DNA of 46,993 bases from Paenibacillus sp. (GCA_023663345.1 JAMPHR010000004.1:336514-383506); one strand, 5' to 3'; numbered from the stretch's first letter, positions 8,769-17,497 are shown. Program-made: numbers and translations. The notes: generated by a model from the sequence alone, not told the origin.

Positions 8769-8860
8769 CGCTCGGATGTTTTTTTCTCAAAAAAATTTCG
8801 CCATATATCATTGAGATAAAATTATTCATCAAGCGGGCTGTGAGTATGCGGGATTTTTTA

Positions 8861-8868
8861 TAACTTTG
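8861..8868 (+). promoter_or_regulatory. -7 box of nusB
   Basis: TAACTTTG, an exact Bacteroides -7 element, 33 nt before the nusB ATG at 8902. It overlaps an upstream in-frame ATG at 8866, which therefore cannot be the translation start. No clear -33 TTG is seen at the usual distance. Confidence 0.6.
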
Positions 8869-8901
8869 CAGTGTGTTTCAAGAAATAGCTCTTTTAAAAT
8901 T

Positions 8902-10344
8902 ATGATAAACCGAGTTTTGATACGTATCAAGGTAGTACAGCTGTTATACTCCTACCTGTTGTCGCAGAACGAGTTCCGAATCGAATCACAAGTCGAGAAT
9001 CCCTCTCGCGACAAAAAGTATGGATATGCACTATACCTCGATCTGCTGATGCTTGTGCTTGAACTCTCGGGAATAGACGTGAGCAACGGACGCAGAGAAT
9101 CTCCGCTTCACGGCCTGACCCTCAACAAGCATATCAACCAAAGCCAGCTGGCCAAATCGCTGAATGCCAATTTTGAGATCCGTGACATTATCGTAAAAGG
9201 CCGTGCCAATCCCGAGCTATTCGACAGCGTGGTGCCCTCGATTTACAGGGCCATCACCGAGCTTCCCGCCTATAAGAGTTTCACCAAAATCAAGTCGCCC
9301 TCGCTTCACGACGAGGTGGTGCTGTGGCTTTCGATCGCTGAAAACCTCATGGCCAAGAACCCCGAGTTCATGACGGCGGCACGCAAGAACCCCGAGTTCA
9401 CCATGGCAGGCTTCGAGCGTGGTATCGAACTGCTCAAATCCACCCTCGGAAACTATGGCGACAACCGCGCACTGCTCATCCATGCGAGAAACTCACTCGA
9501 CCACTCGATGGAGAAGGCATATGAGCTGTATTACTCACTGCTCCAGCTTGCATCAGAGATAACCGACGAGCAGGCCGAGAGACTCGACAATGCCAAGCAC
9601 AAGTATTATCCTACCGATGCCGACCTGCACCCCGACATGCGTTTTGTCGAGAACAAATACGTGCAAGCGCTGAGAGACAACCCGGAATACCGCACATACG
9701 TCGAGGACAACAAGCTGTCGTGGACCGAACAGAACATCACCATCAAGGAACTCCTCAACAAGATTCTGGAATCCGAGGCTTACAAGGCCTACATGGAAGC
9801 TCCCGGAGAAAAAACTCTCGAAGAGGATGCCAACCTGTGGAGAGTGCTGTACAAGGACGTGATACTCCCCTCCGACGCTCTTGCCGAAGCCCTCGAGTCA
9901 AAATCAATCTACTGGAACGATGACCTCCAGGAGATGGGCACATTCGTGATCAAGACCATACGCCGCATGGGACTCCTGTCGCAGGGAGCATCCAACAACA
10001 ATCCCATCCTGCCCATGTACAAGGACGAGGAGGACGGACGATTCGGTGCCGACCTGTTCAACAGTTCCGTAAAGCACTGCAACGAGTACAAAGAGCTGAT
10101 CGAGAAATTCGTCAACACCTCCCGCTGGGATGCCGATCGTCTCGCGTTCATGGATATAGTGATAATGGTAGCGGCAGTCACCGAGATCATCGATTATCCC
10201 GCGATACCGCTCGCCGTGACCTTCAACGAGTACATCGAAATAGCCAACTACTATTCGACACCCCGAAGCGGAGCTTTCATCAACGGAATCCTGTACTCAT
10301 TGACTAAACATCTCCGCGACGAAGGCATCATAACCAAAGGATAA
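8902..10344 (+). CDS. nusB: transcription antitermination factor NusB, enlarged form
   Basis: 480 residues from the ATG at 8902. NusB binds NusE (S10) and boxA RNA for antitermination, chiefly in rRNA operons. The start (MINRVLIRIKVVQLLYSYLL) and the last ~100 residues (WDADRLAFMDIVIM ... TPRSGAFINGIL) are typical of Bacteroidota NusB. Those proteins are usually about 310 residues; here about 175 extra residues follow position 22. The extra part resembles the following 120 residues: KKYGYALYLDLLML (38-51) matches EKAYELYYSLLQL (204-216), and AYKSFTK...LHDEVVLWL (123-143) matches AYKAYME...LEEDANLWR (293-314). It looks like an internal duplication of the Bacteroidota-specific module. Confidence 0.9.
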   Translation: MINRVLIRIKVVQLLYSYLLSQNEFRIESQVENPSRDKKYGYALYLDLLMLVLELSGIDVSNGRRESPLHGLTLNKHINQSQLAKSLNANFEIRDIIVKGRANPELFDSVVPSIYRAITELPAYKSFTKIKSPSLHDEVVLWLSIAENLMAKNPEFMTAARKNPEFTMAGFERGIELLKSTLGNYGDNRALLIHARNSLDHSMEKAYELYYSLLQLASEITDEQAERLDNAKHKYYPTDADLHPDMRFVENKYVQALRDNPEYRTYVEDNKLSWTEQNITIKELLNKILESEAYKAYMEAPGEKTLEEDANLWRVLYKDVILPSDALAEALESKSIYWNDDLQEMGTFVIKTIRRMGLLSQGASNNNPILPMYKDEEDGRFGADLFNSSVKHCNEYKELIEKFVNTSRWDADRLAFMDIVIMVAAVTEIIDYPAIPLAVTFNEYIEIANYYSTPRSGAFINGILYSLTKHLRDEGIITKG

Positions 10345-10436
10345 GAAAACTTCAACAATATGCCACATGGCAACGAACCAGCCGGCCATAAAACATATTC
10401 TATAAATAAACATAAACATTAATTTAACAATAAGAC

Positions 10437-10760
10437 ATGCTTAACACTATTCTTCTTCAAGATCAGGGTACCGGATGGGCCAATATCGCTATGATCGTCG
10501 TGCTCATCGCCATCTTCTATCTCTTCATGATCCGTCCCCAGCAGAAGAAGCAGAACGAGATCAAGAAATTCCGCGAGGGCATCAAGGTGGGCGACCGCGT
10601 AGTCACCGCCGGAGGCATCTACGGTAAAGTGCGCTCGGTCGAGGACAACACTTTCTCGCTCGAGATCGCCAAGGATGTGCGCATCACCATAGACAAGGGT
10701 TCCGTATATCCCTCAGCCCAGCAGGCATCCGAGGATGCAGCCCAGGCCGAAAAGAAATAA
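10437..10760 (+). CDS. yajC: preprotein translocase accessory subunit YajC
   Basis: 107 residues: a single N-terminal membrane segment (about 17-33) followed by the diagnostic FMIRPQQKKQNEIKKFREGI and KVGDRVVTAGGIYGKV. YajC associates with SecDF and the SecYEG channel in the inner membrane. It lies 92 nt after nusB and 118 nt before the YbbR gene in the same direction, an order I recall as common in Bacteroidota. The C-terminal tail is alanine- and glutamate-rich. Confidence 0.96.
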   Translation: MLNTILLQDQGTGWANIAMIVVLIAIFYLFMIRPQQKKQNEIKKFREGIKVGDRVVTAGGIYGKVRSVEDNTFSLEIAKDVRITIDKGSVYPSAQQASEDAAQAEKK

Positions 10761-10803
10761 TACGGCGGAGCTGTAAGAGCACACCCTCCAAGCCACAACA
10801 TAA

Positions 10804-10837
10804 GCGTCCCTCTCCGGTCCGACACCGGCGAGGGCGC
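10804..10837 (+). terminator. GC-rich hairpin after yajC
   Basis: Imperfect stem 10804-10817 with 10825-10837 (GCG, CCCT and CCGG blocks pair). There is no clear T tract, so it may be a processing or partial termination signal rather than a full terminator. Confidence 0.4.
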
Positions 10838-10878
10838 ATCACCTTTACACCCACACCGCAACAAATCAGCATAACGAC

Positions 10879-11874
10879 ATGCCCGAGGACAATATAAGCC
10901 CATTGAAGGAAAAGGCAAAAGTGATCGCCGAGAAAGTAAGCACAGCCCTGCGCTCAAGCCGGGGAAAGGATGTGCTCACCTACCTCATGTTTGTAGCGGT
11001 GGCATTCGTATTCTGGGTGTTCCTGTCGCTTGACACCGAGGTACAGCGTGATTTCGAGGTCCCGCTCGAGATAGTCGAGATTCCCGACAGCGTGACCCTC
11101 ATAGGCAACGTACCATCCGAAATGGCCGTGAGCGTCAAGGGGAAGGATTCGCAATTGCTACGGTTTCTGTGGGGCAAGATGTCGCCTGTGAAATTCAAGT
11201 GGAAGGACAATGTGACCGACAACTTCATGCACCTCGGCCCCACGCGCATCGAGACCAAGATGAGGGAATATTTCGGGCCGGGAGTGGAGCTGGTATCATA
11301 TCGCCCCGACTCGGTACACATAGCGTTCACCACACTACCGGGTGTGAAAGTCAAACTTAACATCCAGGCCGACATACGCACCAACCTACAGTATATAATG
11401 TCAAGCCAGCCTTATGCCGACGTGGACTCAGTAACACTCTATTCCGCTACAGATATCCCCCACTCGCTCAAGGTTGTCAGCACAGAGCCTATCGTAAAGT
11501 CAGGCCTGAAGGACACCACTGTCTATGAAGTGAAAGTGAAACCGATATCGGGCGTGAGGATCATACCTGACAAGGTGATGGTAACAGTGCCTGTGGAACC
11601 TCTCATAGCCCAGAAACGCACAGCCGTGATCGAGCCTCAGGGCGTGCCCGAAGGGAAGCATCTGGTCACATTCCCGTCCAAAGTGGAGGTTTCTTACCTT
11701 GTGCCCATGAGCGCCTACAACGATGAATATCCGTTGAAAGCCTTTGTCGAATATGACGATGTGAAGAAACCAGGCAATAAGATACCGGTATCATTGTCAA
11801 TGCTTCCGAGCATATACCACAGTGTATCGGTGTCACCCGAAAGTGTCGAATATATCATCGAGAACATACAGTGA
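10879..11874 (+). CDS. YbbR-like (CdaR-type) domain protein
   Basis: 331 residues. A short basic cytosolic start is followed by one membrane segment (about 36-52, YLMFVAVAFVFWVFLSL) and then extracytoplasmic beta-rich YbbR-type repeats. The boundary motif RDFEVPLEIVEIPDSV is typical of the family. In Firmicutes CdaR regulates the diadenylate cyclase CdaA; no cyclase gene lies nearby here, so that role is not assigned. It is followed by coaE with only one base between the stop and the next ATG, indicating cotranscription and probably coupled translation. Confidence 0.85.
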   Translation: MPEDNISPLKEKAKVIAEKVSTALRSSRGKDVLTYLMFVAVAFVFWVFLSLDTEVQRDFEVPLEIVEIPDSVTLIGNVPSEMAVSVKGKDSQLLRFLWGKMSPVKFKWKDNVTDNFMHLGPTRIETKMREYFGPGVELVSYRPDSVHIAFTTLPGVKVKLNIQADIRTNLQYIMSSQPYADVDSVTLYSATDIPHSLKVVSTEPIVKSGLKDTTVYEVKVKPISGVRIIPDKVMVTVPVEPLIAQKRTAVIEPQGVPEGKHLVTFPSKVEVSYLVPMSAYNDEYPLKAFVEYDDVKKPGNKIPVSLSMLPSIYHSVSVSPESVEYIIENIQ

Positions 11875-11875
11875 C

Positions 11876-12463
11876 ATGAAGAGACTGATAGCGATCACCG
11901 GAGGCATAGGCAGCGGGAAGAGCGTAGTAAGCCGGATACTTGACGCGATGGGTTATCCTGTGTATGACTGCGACAGCCGTGCCCGTGAAATCATGGATAA
12001 CAATGATGCCATAAAGCAGGCCATAGCCGACAACATCGCCCCCGCGTGCATAAAGGATGGAGAGATCGACCGCAAGGAACTCTCCGCTACCGTATTCTCA
12101 TCCCCTGAAAAACTCGAGATACTCAACGGTATCGTGCATGGAGCGGTGAGAGACCACCTTGCCCTATGGCACTCATCCGAGCATCAGGCAGATCCGATAT
12201 GCTTCGTGGAGACAGCCATCCTGTACCAAAGCGGACTCGACGCCATGGTCGACGAGGTGTGGCATGTGGATGCACCATGCGAGGTGAGGGTGGAGCGCGT
12301 GATGAAACGCAACGGCCTCTCACGCGACGAGGTATTGGCCCGTATCGAATCCCAAGACTCATTTATCCCCACATCGGTACACCCTGCGACCAAGCTCATA
12401 GACAATGACGGCGACACTGCCATACTGCCTCAGATCGAGAGGATGATAAGCCAGGTGAAATAG
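11876..12463 (+). CDS. coaE: dephospho-CoA kinase
   Basis: 196 residues from the ATG at 11876, which follows the ybbR stop by one base; upstream in-frame codons lie inside ybbR and are rejected. It phosphorylates dephospho-CoA at the 3'-hydroxyl of ribose, the last step of CoA synthesis. The P-loop GGIGSGKS is at residues 8-15, with the YDCDSRAREIM segment and the lid region RVMKRNGLSRDE also visible. The size is typical. Confidence 0.95.
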   Translation: MKRLIAITGGIGSGKSVVSRILDAMGYPVYDCDSRAREIMDNNDAIKQAIADNIAPACIKDGEIDRKELSATVFSSPEKLEILNGIVHGAVRDHLALWHSSEHQADPICFVETAILYQSGLDAMVDEVWHVDAPCEVRVERVMKRNGLSRDEVLARIESQDSFIPTSVHPATKLIDNDGDTAILPQIERMISQVK

Positions 12464-12689
12464 ACAGCTGAAAAAAATATGGCTGTTTTTCTTGGAGACT
12501 GAAAGAATTGTACGTAATTTAGAGGTCGGATAACGCATTTTATCCTCGTCATGGCAAAAAATCGGTTCGTGAATGAACCATTTCCACCGGCCAAACGTTA
12601 TAGTGACATGTGAATCTAACCGGCATACGCTACCCGAAATTCCCCAAGGGATTTTAAAAGCGGATGCACTAAAATAAATTACATCAATT

Positions 12690-12887
12690 ATGAAAGCATT
12701 GAACATTGTGCTCGCAGTAGTCGGCGGAGCCATCGCCGGCGCAACAGTAGGTCTCCTTCTCGCCCCTGAAAAGGGAGAACGCACCCGCAAGAACATCGTG
12801 AAATACCTCGAAGACAAGGGCATCAAGCTCCAGAAAAGCAAGATCGAGGAACTCGCCAACGAAATTGCCGACGAATTGGGCAAGTAA
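12690..12887 (+). CDS. YtxH-domain miniprotein A
   Basis: 65 residues: a glycine-rich hydrophobic helix (about 4-25) followed by the YtxH signature LLAPEKGERTRKNI and a short amphipathic tail. YtxH proteins are small membrane-associated proteins often linked to general stress; the biochemical role is unknown. A paralogue of equal length lies 52 nt downstream. The preceding 226-bp gap holds a small hairpin (GGTTC/GAACC, 12564-12579) and no gene. Confidence 0.85.
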   Translation: MKALNIVLAVVGGAIAGATVGLLLAPEKGERTRKNIVKYLEDKGIKLQKSKIEELANEIADELGK

Positions 12888-12939
12888 TCATCTATCGCAA
12901 CCCTACTACTAACACTCATTTTCAATCCCCAATAGCATT

Positions 12940-13137
12940 ATGTCAAACCTATCCATGCTTTACGCTTTCATCGGAGGTGCCATCGTAGGTGCCGGAGCCG
13001 CCATCCTTTTTGCCCCTGAAAAAGGTGAAGATGTACGTGCCCGCATCGCCGATCTGTTGCGCAAGAAAGGCATCCTGTGCTCCGACAACGAGATCGATGC
13101 CCTGGTTGAGCAGCTCACCACCGAAATCGACGATTGA
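12940..13137 (+). CDS. YtxH-domain miniprotein B
   Basis: 65 residues, same architecture as the preceding miniprotein: a GGAIVGAGAAILFAPEKGE core and a tail KKGILCSDNEIDALVEQL that aligns with DKGIKLQKSKIEELANEI of the partner. The pair looks like a tandem duplication that has since diverged. A strong hairpin follows, so the pair forms a transcription unit with some likely readthrough into the holin-like gene. Confidence 0.85.
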   Translation: MSNLSMLYAFIGGAIVGAGAAILFAPEKGEDVRARIADLLRKKGILCSDNEIDALVEQLTTEIDD

Positions 13138-13177
13138 TCCATCCATACAGTCAGCAATGGCTGAATGATAAAATATC

Positions 13178-13220
13178 CGACATGGGGCACGTCACATCTC
13201 TATGACACGTGCCCCTGTCG
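13178..13220 (+). terminator. hairpin terminator after the YtxH pair
   Basis: CGACA/TGTCG and GGGGCACGT (13184-13192)/ACGTGCCCC (13207-13215) form a long stem with small bulges. It covers an upstream in-frame ATG (13209) of the holin-like frame, supporting the later start at 13302 for that gene. Confidence 0.7.
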
Positions 13221-13301
13221 TTATGTTACGGACTTTCACAAATCCATCACTACCACCCTCCTCCTCACATCATCACCACCATACTTCATCCTATAACGCT
13301 T

Positions 13302-13640
13302 ATGCCTGAAATACGCGAACAGTTAACGAGTATATGGATAGAGATCAGGGAGACCCTACGCCTCCATATTGATTATGCCAAGCTCACGGCCACCGAGAAA
13401 CTGAGTGTGCTGCTCTCCATGATGGGACTCGCGCTGATATGCCTCCTGCTCGGCTCAATAGTGATATTCATAATATCGCTCGGGCTCATGCTGCTGCTGG
13501 CCAAGAGCACCGGACTATTCGGAGCCTGCATGATAATGGCCGGGATATATGCCGTGATGCTGGTTGCGGCAATCATATTCAGAAAGCAACTGATCATCAA
13601 TCCGGTCACCCGATTCCTGTCTCACTTATTCCTCAAATAG
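13302..13640 (+). CDS. phage-holin-like (Phage_holin_3_6/DUF1469-type) membrane protein
   Basis: 112 residues from the ATG at 13302. An amphipathic N-terminal helix (EIREQLTSIWIEIRETLRLHIDYAKL) is followed by two long membrane segments (about 42-70 and 76-95). Databases often label such proteins phage holin family, but they are chromosomal and commonly sit beside YtxH genes, as here; a role in membrane stress is more plausible than lysis. The next gene starts two bases after the stop. Confidence 0.75.
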   Translation: MPEIREQLTSIWIEIRETLRLHIDYAKLTATEKLSVLLSMMGLALICLLLGSIVIFIISLGLMLLLAKSTGLFGACMIMAGIYAVMLVAAIIFRKQLIINPVTRFLSHLFLK

Positions 13641-13642
13641 CC

Positions 13643-13927
13643 ATGACTCAAAACAAGCAACTCCCCCATCACACCACTGAGTGGAACGGCTATGACATAG
13701 ACGAGCTACGCTATGTGAGAGCCTATACAGCGGCCAGGCTTGAGCTTAACCGCGAACGTGTCACAACCCGGCTGGAAAACATGCGCAAAAACGGCCTGAA
13801 GCCGGGAGTGCCCAAGAATATTTTCGGCAAAGTACTGGGAGCATTCAGCTATATCGACATAGCCCTGCTGGCATGGCGCGCAGGACGCAGAGTATTCTCC
13901 GTGACAAGAGCGCTAAGGAGACGCTGA
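13643..13927 (+). CDS. small basic protein, partner of the holin-like gene
   Basis: 94 residues from the ATG at 13643; longer in-frame extensions overlap the holin-like gene and are rejected. The middle is helical and charged (DELRYVRAYTAARLELNRERV), and the end is basic with a moderately hydrophobic stretch (FSYIDIALLAWRAGRRVF). No family recognised. The 2-nt spacing indicates translational coupling with the holin-like protein, so it probably belongs to the same envelope-associated unit. Confidence 0.7.
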   Translation: MTQNKQLPHHTTEWNGYDIDELRYVRAYTAARLELNRERVTTRLENMRKNGLKPGVPKNIFGKVLGAFSYIDIALLAWRAGRRVFSVTRALRRR

Positions 13928-13993
13928 GTCCATCCTCCTCCCGCATCCTCCTCTCTCACATCTACAACGAACCAATCATAGCCAATATATATA

Positions 13994-14839
13994 ATGAACG
14001 ATTACACTGAAGTACGCCTTGGACTGGACCCCTGCTCCGAGACACTGACCGATATCCTTGCAGCTATGCTTGCCGAGAAGGGATATGAGAGTTTTGTGCC
14101 CGATGCAACGGGCCTTACGGCATATATAAGAAAGGAAGATTTCAACCCTGATGCCCTTGATGAGGTGATACGAGAGTTTCCCATGGAAACCATCATCACC
14201 TCGACCCACACTACTGTGGAGGGACAGGACTGGAATGCCGAATGGGAGAAAAACTATTTCAAGCCTATCGTGATTGATGACCAGTGCGTGATACACTCGT
14301 CATTCCACAAGGACATCCCCATATGCCGGTATGACATCGTGATCGATCCCAAGATGGCTTTCGGGACCGGACATCATGCCACTACCACACTGATCCTGAG
14401 AAGGCTTCTCACCATGGATCTCGAAGGGAAAAAGATGGTGGATATGGGTACAGGAACCGGTATCCTTGCAATCATCGCCGACATGCGCGGAGTCGCCCAC
14501 ATCGACGCGATTGAGATAGATGAATTTGCGTTTGAAAATGCCAAGGAGAATATCAGACTCAACAATACATCCAGAATCCATCCCCATTTAGGCGATGCCT
14601 CGGTACTCGCCACAATACGCGATGTCGACATCTTTGTAGCCAACATCAACCGCAACATCATCACCGCCGACTTACCCGCGTATACCGACACTCTGTCGCC
14701 AGGTGCATCAGTAATCCTGAGCGGCTTTTACGAAGAGGACATACCGGTGATCATGAAAGTTGCCGAGGCAATGGGGCTTGTTTATGTCGACCACACCGTG
14801 CTTGACCGCTGGACATCATTGCACCTCAGTAAATCATAA
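13994..14839 (+). CDS. prmA: ribosomal protein L11 methyltransferase
   Basis: 281 residues. PrmA uses S-adenosylmethionine to trimethylate uL11. The SAM-binding motif I is seen as MVDMGTGTGILAI (about 149-161), preceded by MAFGTGHHATT (PrmA signature) and followed by motif IV VANINRNII. The N-terminal ~100 residues form the L11-recognition domain. It starts 66 nt after the holin-partner gene and is convergent with yqgE. Confidence 0.94.
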   Translation: MNDYTEVRLGLDPCSETLTDILAAMLAEKGYESFVPDATGLTAYIRKEDFNPDALDEVIREFPMETIITSTHTTVEGQDWNAEWEKNYFKPIVIDDQCVIHSSFHKDIPICRYDIVIDPKMAFGTGHHATTTLILRRLLTMDLEGKKMVDMGTGTGILAIIADMRGVAHIDAIEIDEFAFENAKENIRLNNTSRIHPHLGDASVLATIRDVDIFVANINRNIITADLPAYTDTLSPGASVILSGFYEEDIPVIMKVAEAMGLVYVDHTVLDRWTSLHLSKS

Positions 14840-14859
14840 CACGATACGGCAACAGCCGG

Positions 14860-15465
14860 TCAATTCACCATAGGGTTCTGGGGGTGGAACAACCATCCCC
14901 GGAAATCCTCACCAAGCGAACGCACTGCCCGATGCCAATAGGGATCACCGTCACCCTTGAGCAGGTCGTGAGAAGATTGCGGCATAGGGGTCACTGCCCA
15001 CACGCGCTTTGAGATCTCCTCCTCGAGCTGTCCCTCGCTCCATCCGCTGTAACCGAGGAAGAAACGTATATTCCCCTCCAGTTCGTAGCGGTCATTGATG
15101 ATCGAGAGCATGGGATCAAACTCGCCTCCCACCCACAAGCCATTGCCTAACGGCTGGGTACCGGGAATGATATCACCAAGTGTATGGATAAAAAACAGCC
15201 TGTCGCCGGCAAGCGGACCTCCGCAGTACACCGGGATGGGCTGCTTTACCGTAACCCCCTCCACCAGATCCTGCAACGAATAGTCCGATTCATTATTGAG
15301 CACAACACCCATGGCTCCGCCACCCGGCTCGTATTCCACAAGTGCGATCACAGCATGGTTGAAATACTCCTCATGAAGAAAAGGCTCTGACACGAGCAAA
15401 GCTCCGGGAGCCGGATCATGCCCCGTAGGGATATCAATGTTGAATAGCAGCGACTTGTAATCCAT
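14860..15465 (-). CDS. YqgE/AlgH family protein
   Basis: 201 residues, single-domain. The family signatures are clear: GALLVSEPFLHEEYFNHAVIAL near the N-terminus, GAMGVVLNN, and VYCGGPL(A)GDRLFFIHTL. Structures of relatives exist but the molecular function is unresolved; AlgH was linked to alginate regulation in Pseudomonas. The gene is downstream of miaB in the same direction with a 123-nt gap, and converges on prmA. Confidence 0.93.
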   Translation of the reverse strand: MDYKSLLFNIDIPTGHDPAPGALLVSEPFLHEEYFNHAVIALVEYEPGGGAMGVVLNNESDYSLQDLVEGVTVKQPIPVYCGGPLAGDRLFFIHTLGDIIPGTQPLGNGLWVGGEFDPMLSIINDRYELEGNIRFFLGYSGWSEGQLEEEISKRVWAVTPMPQSSHDLLKGDGDPYWHRAVRSLGEDFRGWLFHPQNPMVN

Positions 15466-15588
15466 GTCTTTTCGTTTTAAATGGTTCGCGTCACGAGGAG
15501 GTGAGGAGCTCCTCTTTTCTCTTTAAACAATGTTAACCATAGAAAAGATTCCTCGGAGGAAAAGTTTTCCGCCTCAGCGGTACCGGCC

Positions 15589-16929
15589 TCAGGCCAGTTC
15601 GCCAATGAGAGTAGCCGATGATGCCGACAACACGCGCACCTTCACGGTATCTCCTACACGGCAATTGCCTCGCGGAAACACCAGAGTCTTGTTCTGCTCA
15701 TTACGGCCAACCATCTGTTCCTTGCTACGCTTGGACACGCCCTCCACGAGCACATCAAATGTCTTGCCGACATCCTTTAGATTGCTTTCCTGCGACAATT
15801 CGTTCTGAAGAGCGATCATGCGGTTCAGGCGGTCGATCTTCACCTCTTCGGGAACATTGTCGGGCATCACGCGAGACGCAAGAGTGCCGGGACGCTCGGA
15901 GTATTTGAACATGAACGATGAGTCAAATCCCACCTCCCTCATCAATGACAAAGTAAGCTGAAAATCCTCCTCAGTCTCGTTATGGAAGCCGGTGAACAGG
16001 TCAGTAGAGATGCCACAATCAGGTATGCGCTCACGGATAGCCCTTATACGTCCAAGATACCATTCGCGGGTGTACTTACGGTTCATGGATTTCAGCACAC
16101 TGTCACTACCCGACTGTACCGGCAGATGGATATGCTTGCATATATTTTTACGCGAAGCTATGACATCGATAGTCTCATCGCTCATATCCTTGGGATGGGA
16201 TGTGGTAAACCTGATGCGCATGTCGGGAGCCGCATCAGCTACCATGGCCAGCAACGCAGGGAAATCCACCACATTGCCATCGGAATCCTCATACCTGTAA
16301 GAATTAACATTCTGTCCAAGCAAGGTAGCCTCCTTGAATCCACGTGAACGCAGATCCTCAAGCTCGGCAAGGATGCTGCGGGGCTCGCGCGAACGTTCGC
16401 GGCCACGTGTATATGGCACTATACAGTAGGAACAGAAGTTATTGCATCCGCGCATAATGCTTATGAACCCCGACACAACATTGCCGGTGATGCGGGCCGG
16501 AATAATATCGCGGTAGGTCTCGGATGTGCTGAGAGTGACGTTAACAGCCTTTTCGCCGGCCTCGACCGACGCAAAGAGGGCCGGCAGATCCATATAAGAG
16601 TCGGGGCCGGCCACAAGATCCACTCCGTGACGTGTCACAAGCTCGTCCTTGACACGCTCGGCCATACATCCTATGACTCCTATTATCAGGCGGGGAAGCG
16701 AGCGGGACCGTTTCCGGCGCAACGACCCCAGAAATGCGAGACGAGATATGATCTTCTGCTCGGCATTATCGCGGATCGAGCACGTGTTGAGCAACACAGC
16801 ATCGGCCTTGTCAATGTCATCGGTAAGATCGTATCCGGCTGTGGCCATGACGGAAGCGACGACTTCGCTGTCGGCGACATTCATCTGGCAACCGTAAGTT
16901 TCAATATATAATAAGCGGTTTTGGTCCAT
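15589..16929 (-). CDS. miaB: tRNA-2-methylthio-N6-dimethylallyladenosine synthase
   Basis: 446 residues, full length. MiaB is a radical-SAM enzyme with two iron-sulfur clusters that adds the methylthio group to i6A37 of tRNAs. Visible parts are the N-terminal MTTase domain (YIETYGCQMNVADSE, with further cysteines in NTCSIR and GCMAE), the radical-SAM motif CNNFCSYC, and a C-terminal TRAM domain (FDVLVEGVSKRSKEQMVGR). RimO-type features are absent. The promoter lies in the shared divergent region with the gene at 17004. Confidence 0.96.
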   Translation of the reverse strand: MDQNRLLYIETYGCQMNVADSEVVASVMATAGYDLTDDIDKADAVLLNTCSIRDNAEQKIISRLAFLGSLRRKRSRSLPRLIIGVIGCMAERVKDELVTRHGVDLVAGPDSYMDLPALFASVEAGEKAVNVTLSTSETYRDIIPARITGNVVSGFISIMRGCNNFCSYCIVPYTRGRERSREPRSILAELEDLRSRGFKEATLLGQNVNSYRYEDSDGNVVDFPALLAMVADAAPDMRIRFTTSHPKDMSDETIDVIASRKNICKHIHLPVQSGSDSVLKSMNRKYTREWYLGRIRAIRERIPDCGISTDLFTGFHNETEEDFQLTLSLMREVGFDSSFMFKYSERPGTLASRVMPDNVPEEVKIDRLNRMIALQNELSQESNLKDVGKTFDVLVEGVSKRSKEQMVGRNEQNKTLVFPRGNCRVGDTVKVRVLSASSATLIGELA

Positions 16930-16935
16930 TGATTA

Positions 16936-16967
16936 TTTGGGAATTAGCGCAACATTCAGTAAATTTG
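16936..16967 (+). promoter_or_regulatory. consensus promoter of the gene at 17004
   Basis: TTTG (16936-16939), a 20-bp spacer and TAAATTTG (16960-16967): both boxes match the Bacteroides consensus with ideal spacing. The predicted transcript starts near 16974, about 30 nt before the ATG. Confidence 0.75.
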
Positions 16968-16980
16968 CGCAAACTTTGCA

Positions 16981-16988
16981 CAAAGTTA
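16981..16988 (-). promoter_or_regulatory. -7 box of miaB
   Basis: TAACTTTG on the minus strand, exact match, about 50 nt before the miaB start. It forms an inverted repeat with AACTTTG on the other strand (16972-16978), so the divergent promoters overlap. Confidence 0.55.
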
Positions 16989-17003
16989 CACATTTTTTCG
17001 CAA

Positions 17004-17429
17004 ATGGAGAGTATAATAATCTGGATAGTGATCATAGTGGCCGGATACGTTTTCGAGCAACTCAAAAAACGTGCCGAGCAGAAGAAGGCGGAAGAGGAGA
17101 TCCTCAACCGCCATCGCCACAATGCCACCCGTGGAATACCGCGTCCGGCTCCGGCATCAGCCCAGGAGATGAGACGTCCACGCCCGGCTCCGGCACAGGT
17201 TCAGACAATGACTCCATCCACGACTGTAAAGACTGCCAAACCGCAACAACCGGCCTACAAGCCTCTCGATATTCCCGAAACGGAAATGGACATGGAGATA
17301 GTAGAACTGACCGATGAGATGGAAACAGCATCCTCAACACCGGCACATGCCGACAGGTCAACCGAAGCCCACTATGCCCGCTGGCGTCAGGCCATACTCG
17401 ACACTCAGGTACTGGAAAGAAAATTCTGA
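17004..17429 (+). CDS. membrane-anchored proline-rich protein of unknown function
   Basis: 141 residues from the ATG at 17004, placed downstream of a consensus promoter; an earlier in-frame ATG (16929) lies upstream of the transcription start. A membrane anchor (about 3-16) is followed by a lysine/glutamate-rich helix (EQLKKRAEQKKAEEEIL), a proline/alanine/arginine-rich linker with RPAPA repeats and an acidic stretch, then an ARWRQAILDTQVLERKF end that looks like a short helix. No family recognised. The CoA-transferase gene follows after 68 nt. Confidence 0.7.
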   Translation: MESIIIWIVIIVAGYVFEQLKKRAEQKKAEEEILNRHRHNATRGIPRPAPASAQEMRRPRPAPAQVQTMTPSTTVKTAKPQQPAYKPLDIPETEMDMEIVELTDEMETASSTPAHADRSTEAHYARWRQAILDTQVLERKF

Positions 17430-17497
17430 ACCACGCCTGACCTTTCACATCATAGCAATAACATCAATACTAAGTCATTTATAAACCATCAATCATC

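Noticed and set aside
9353-9403. Frameshift or assembly duplication in nusB (KNPEF occurs twice)
   Set aside because: The frame stays open, the two copies differ in sequence around them, and the larger duplication is ancient and diverged.
13302-13640. Prophage remnant suggested by the holin-like protein
   Set aside because: No other phage genes are nearby, and the gene sits with YtxH and housekeeping genes, so a chromosomal envelope role is more likely.
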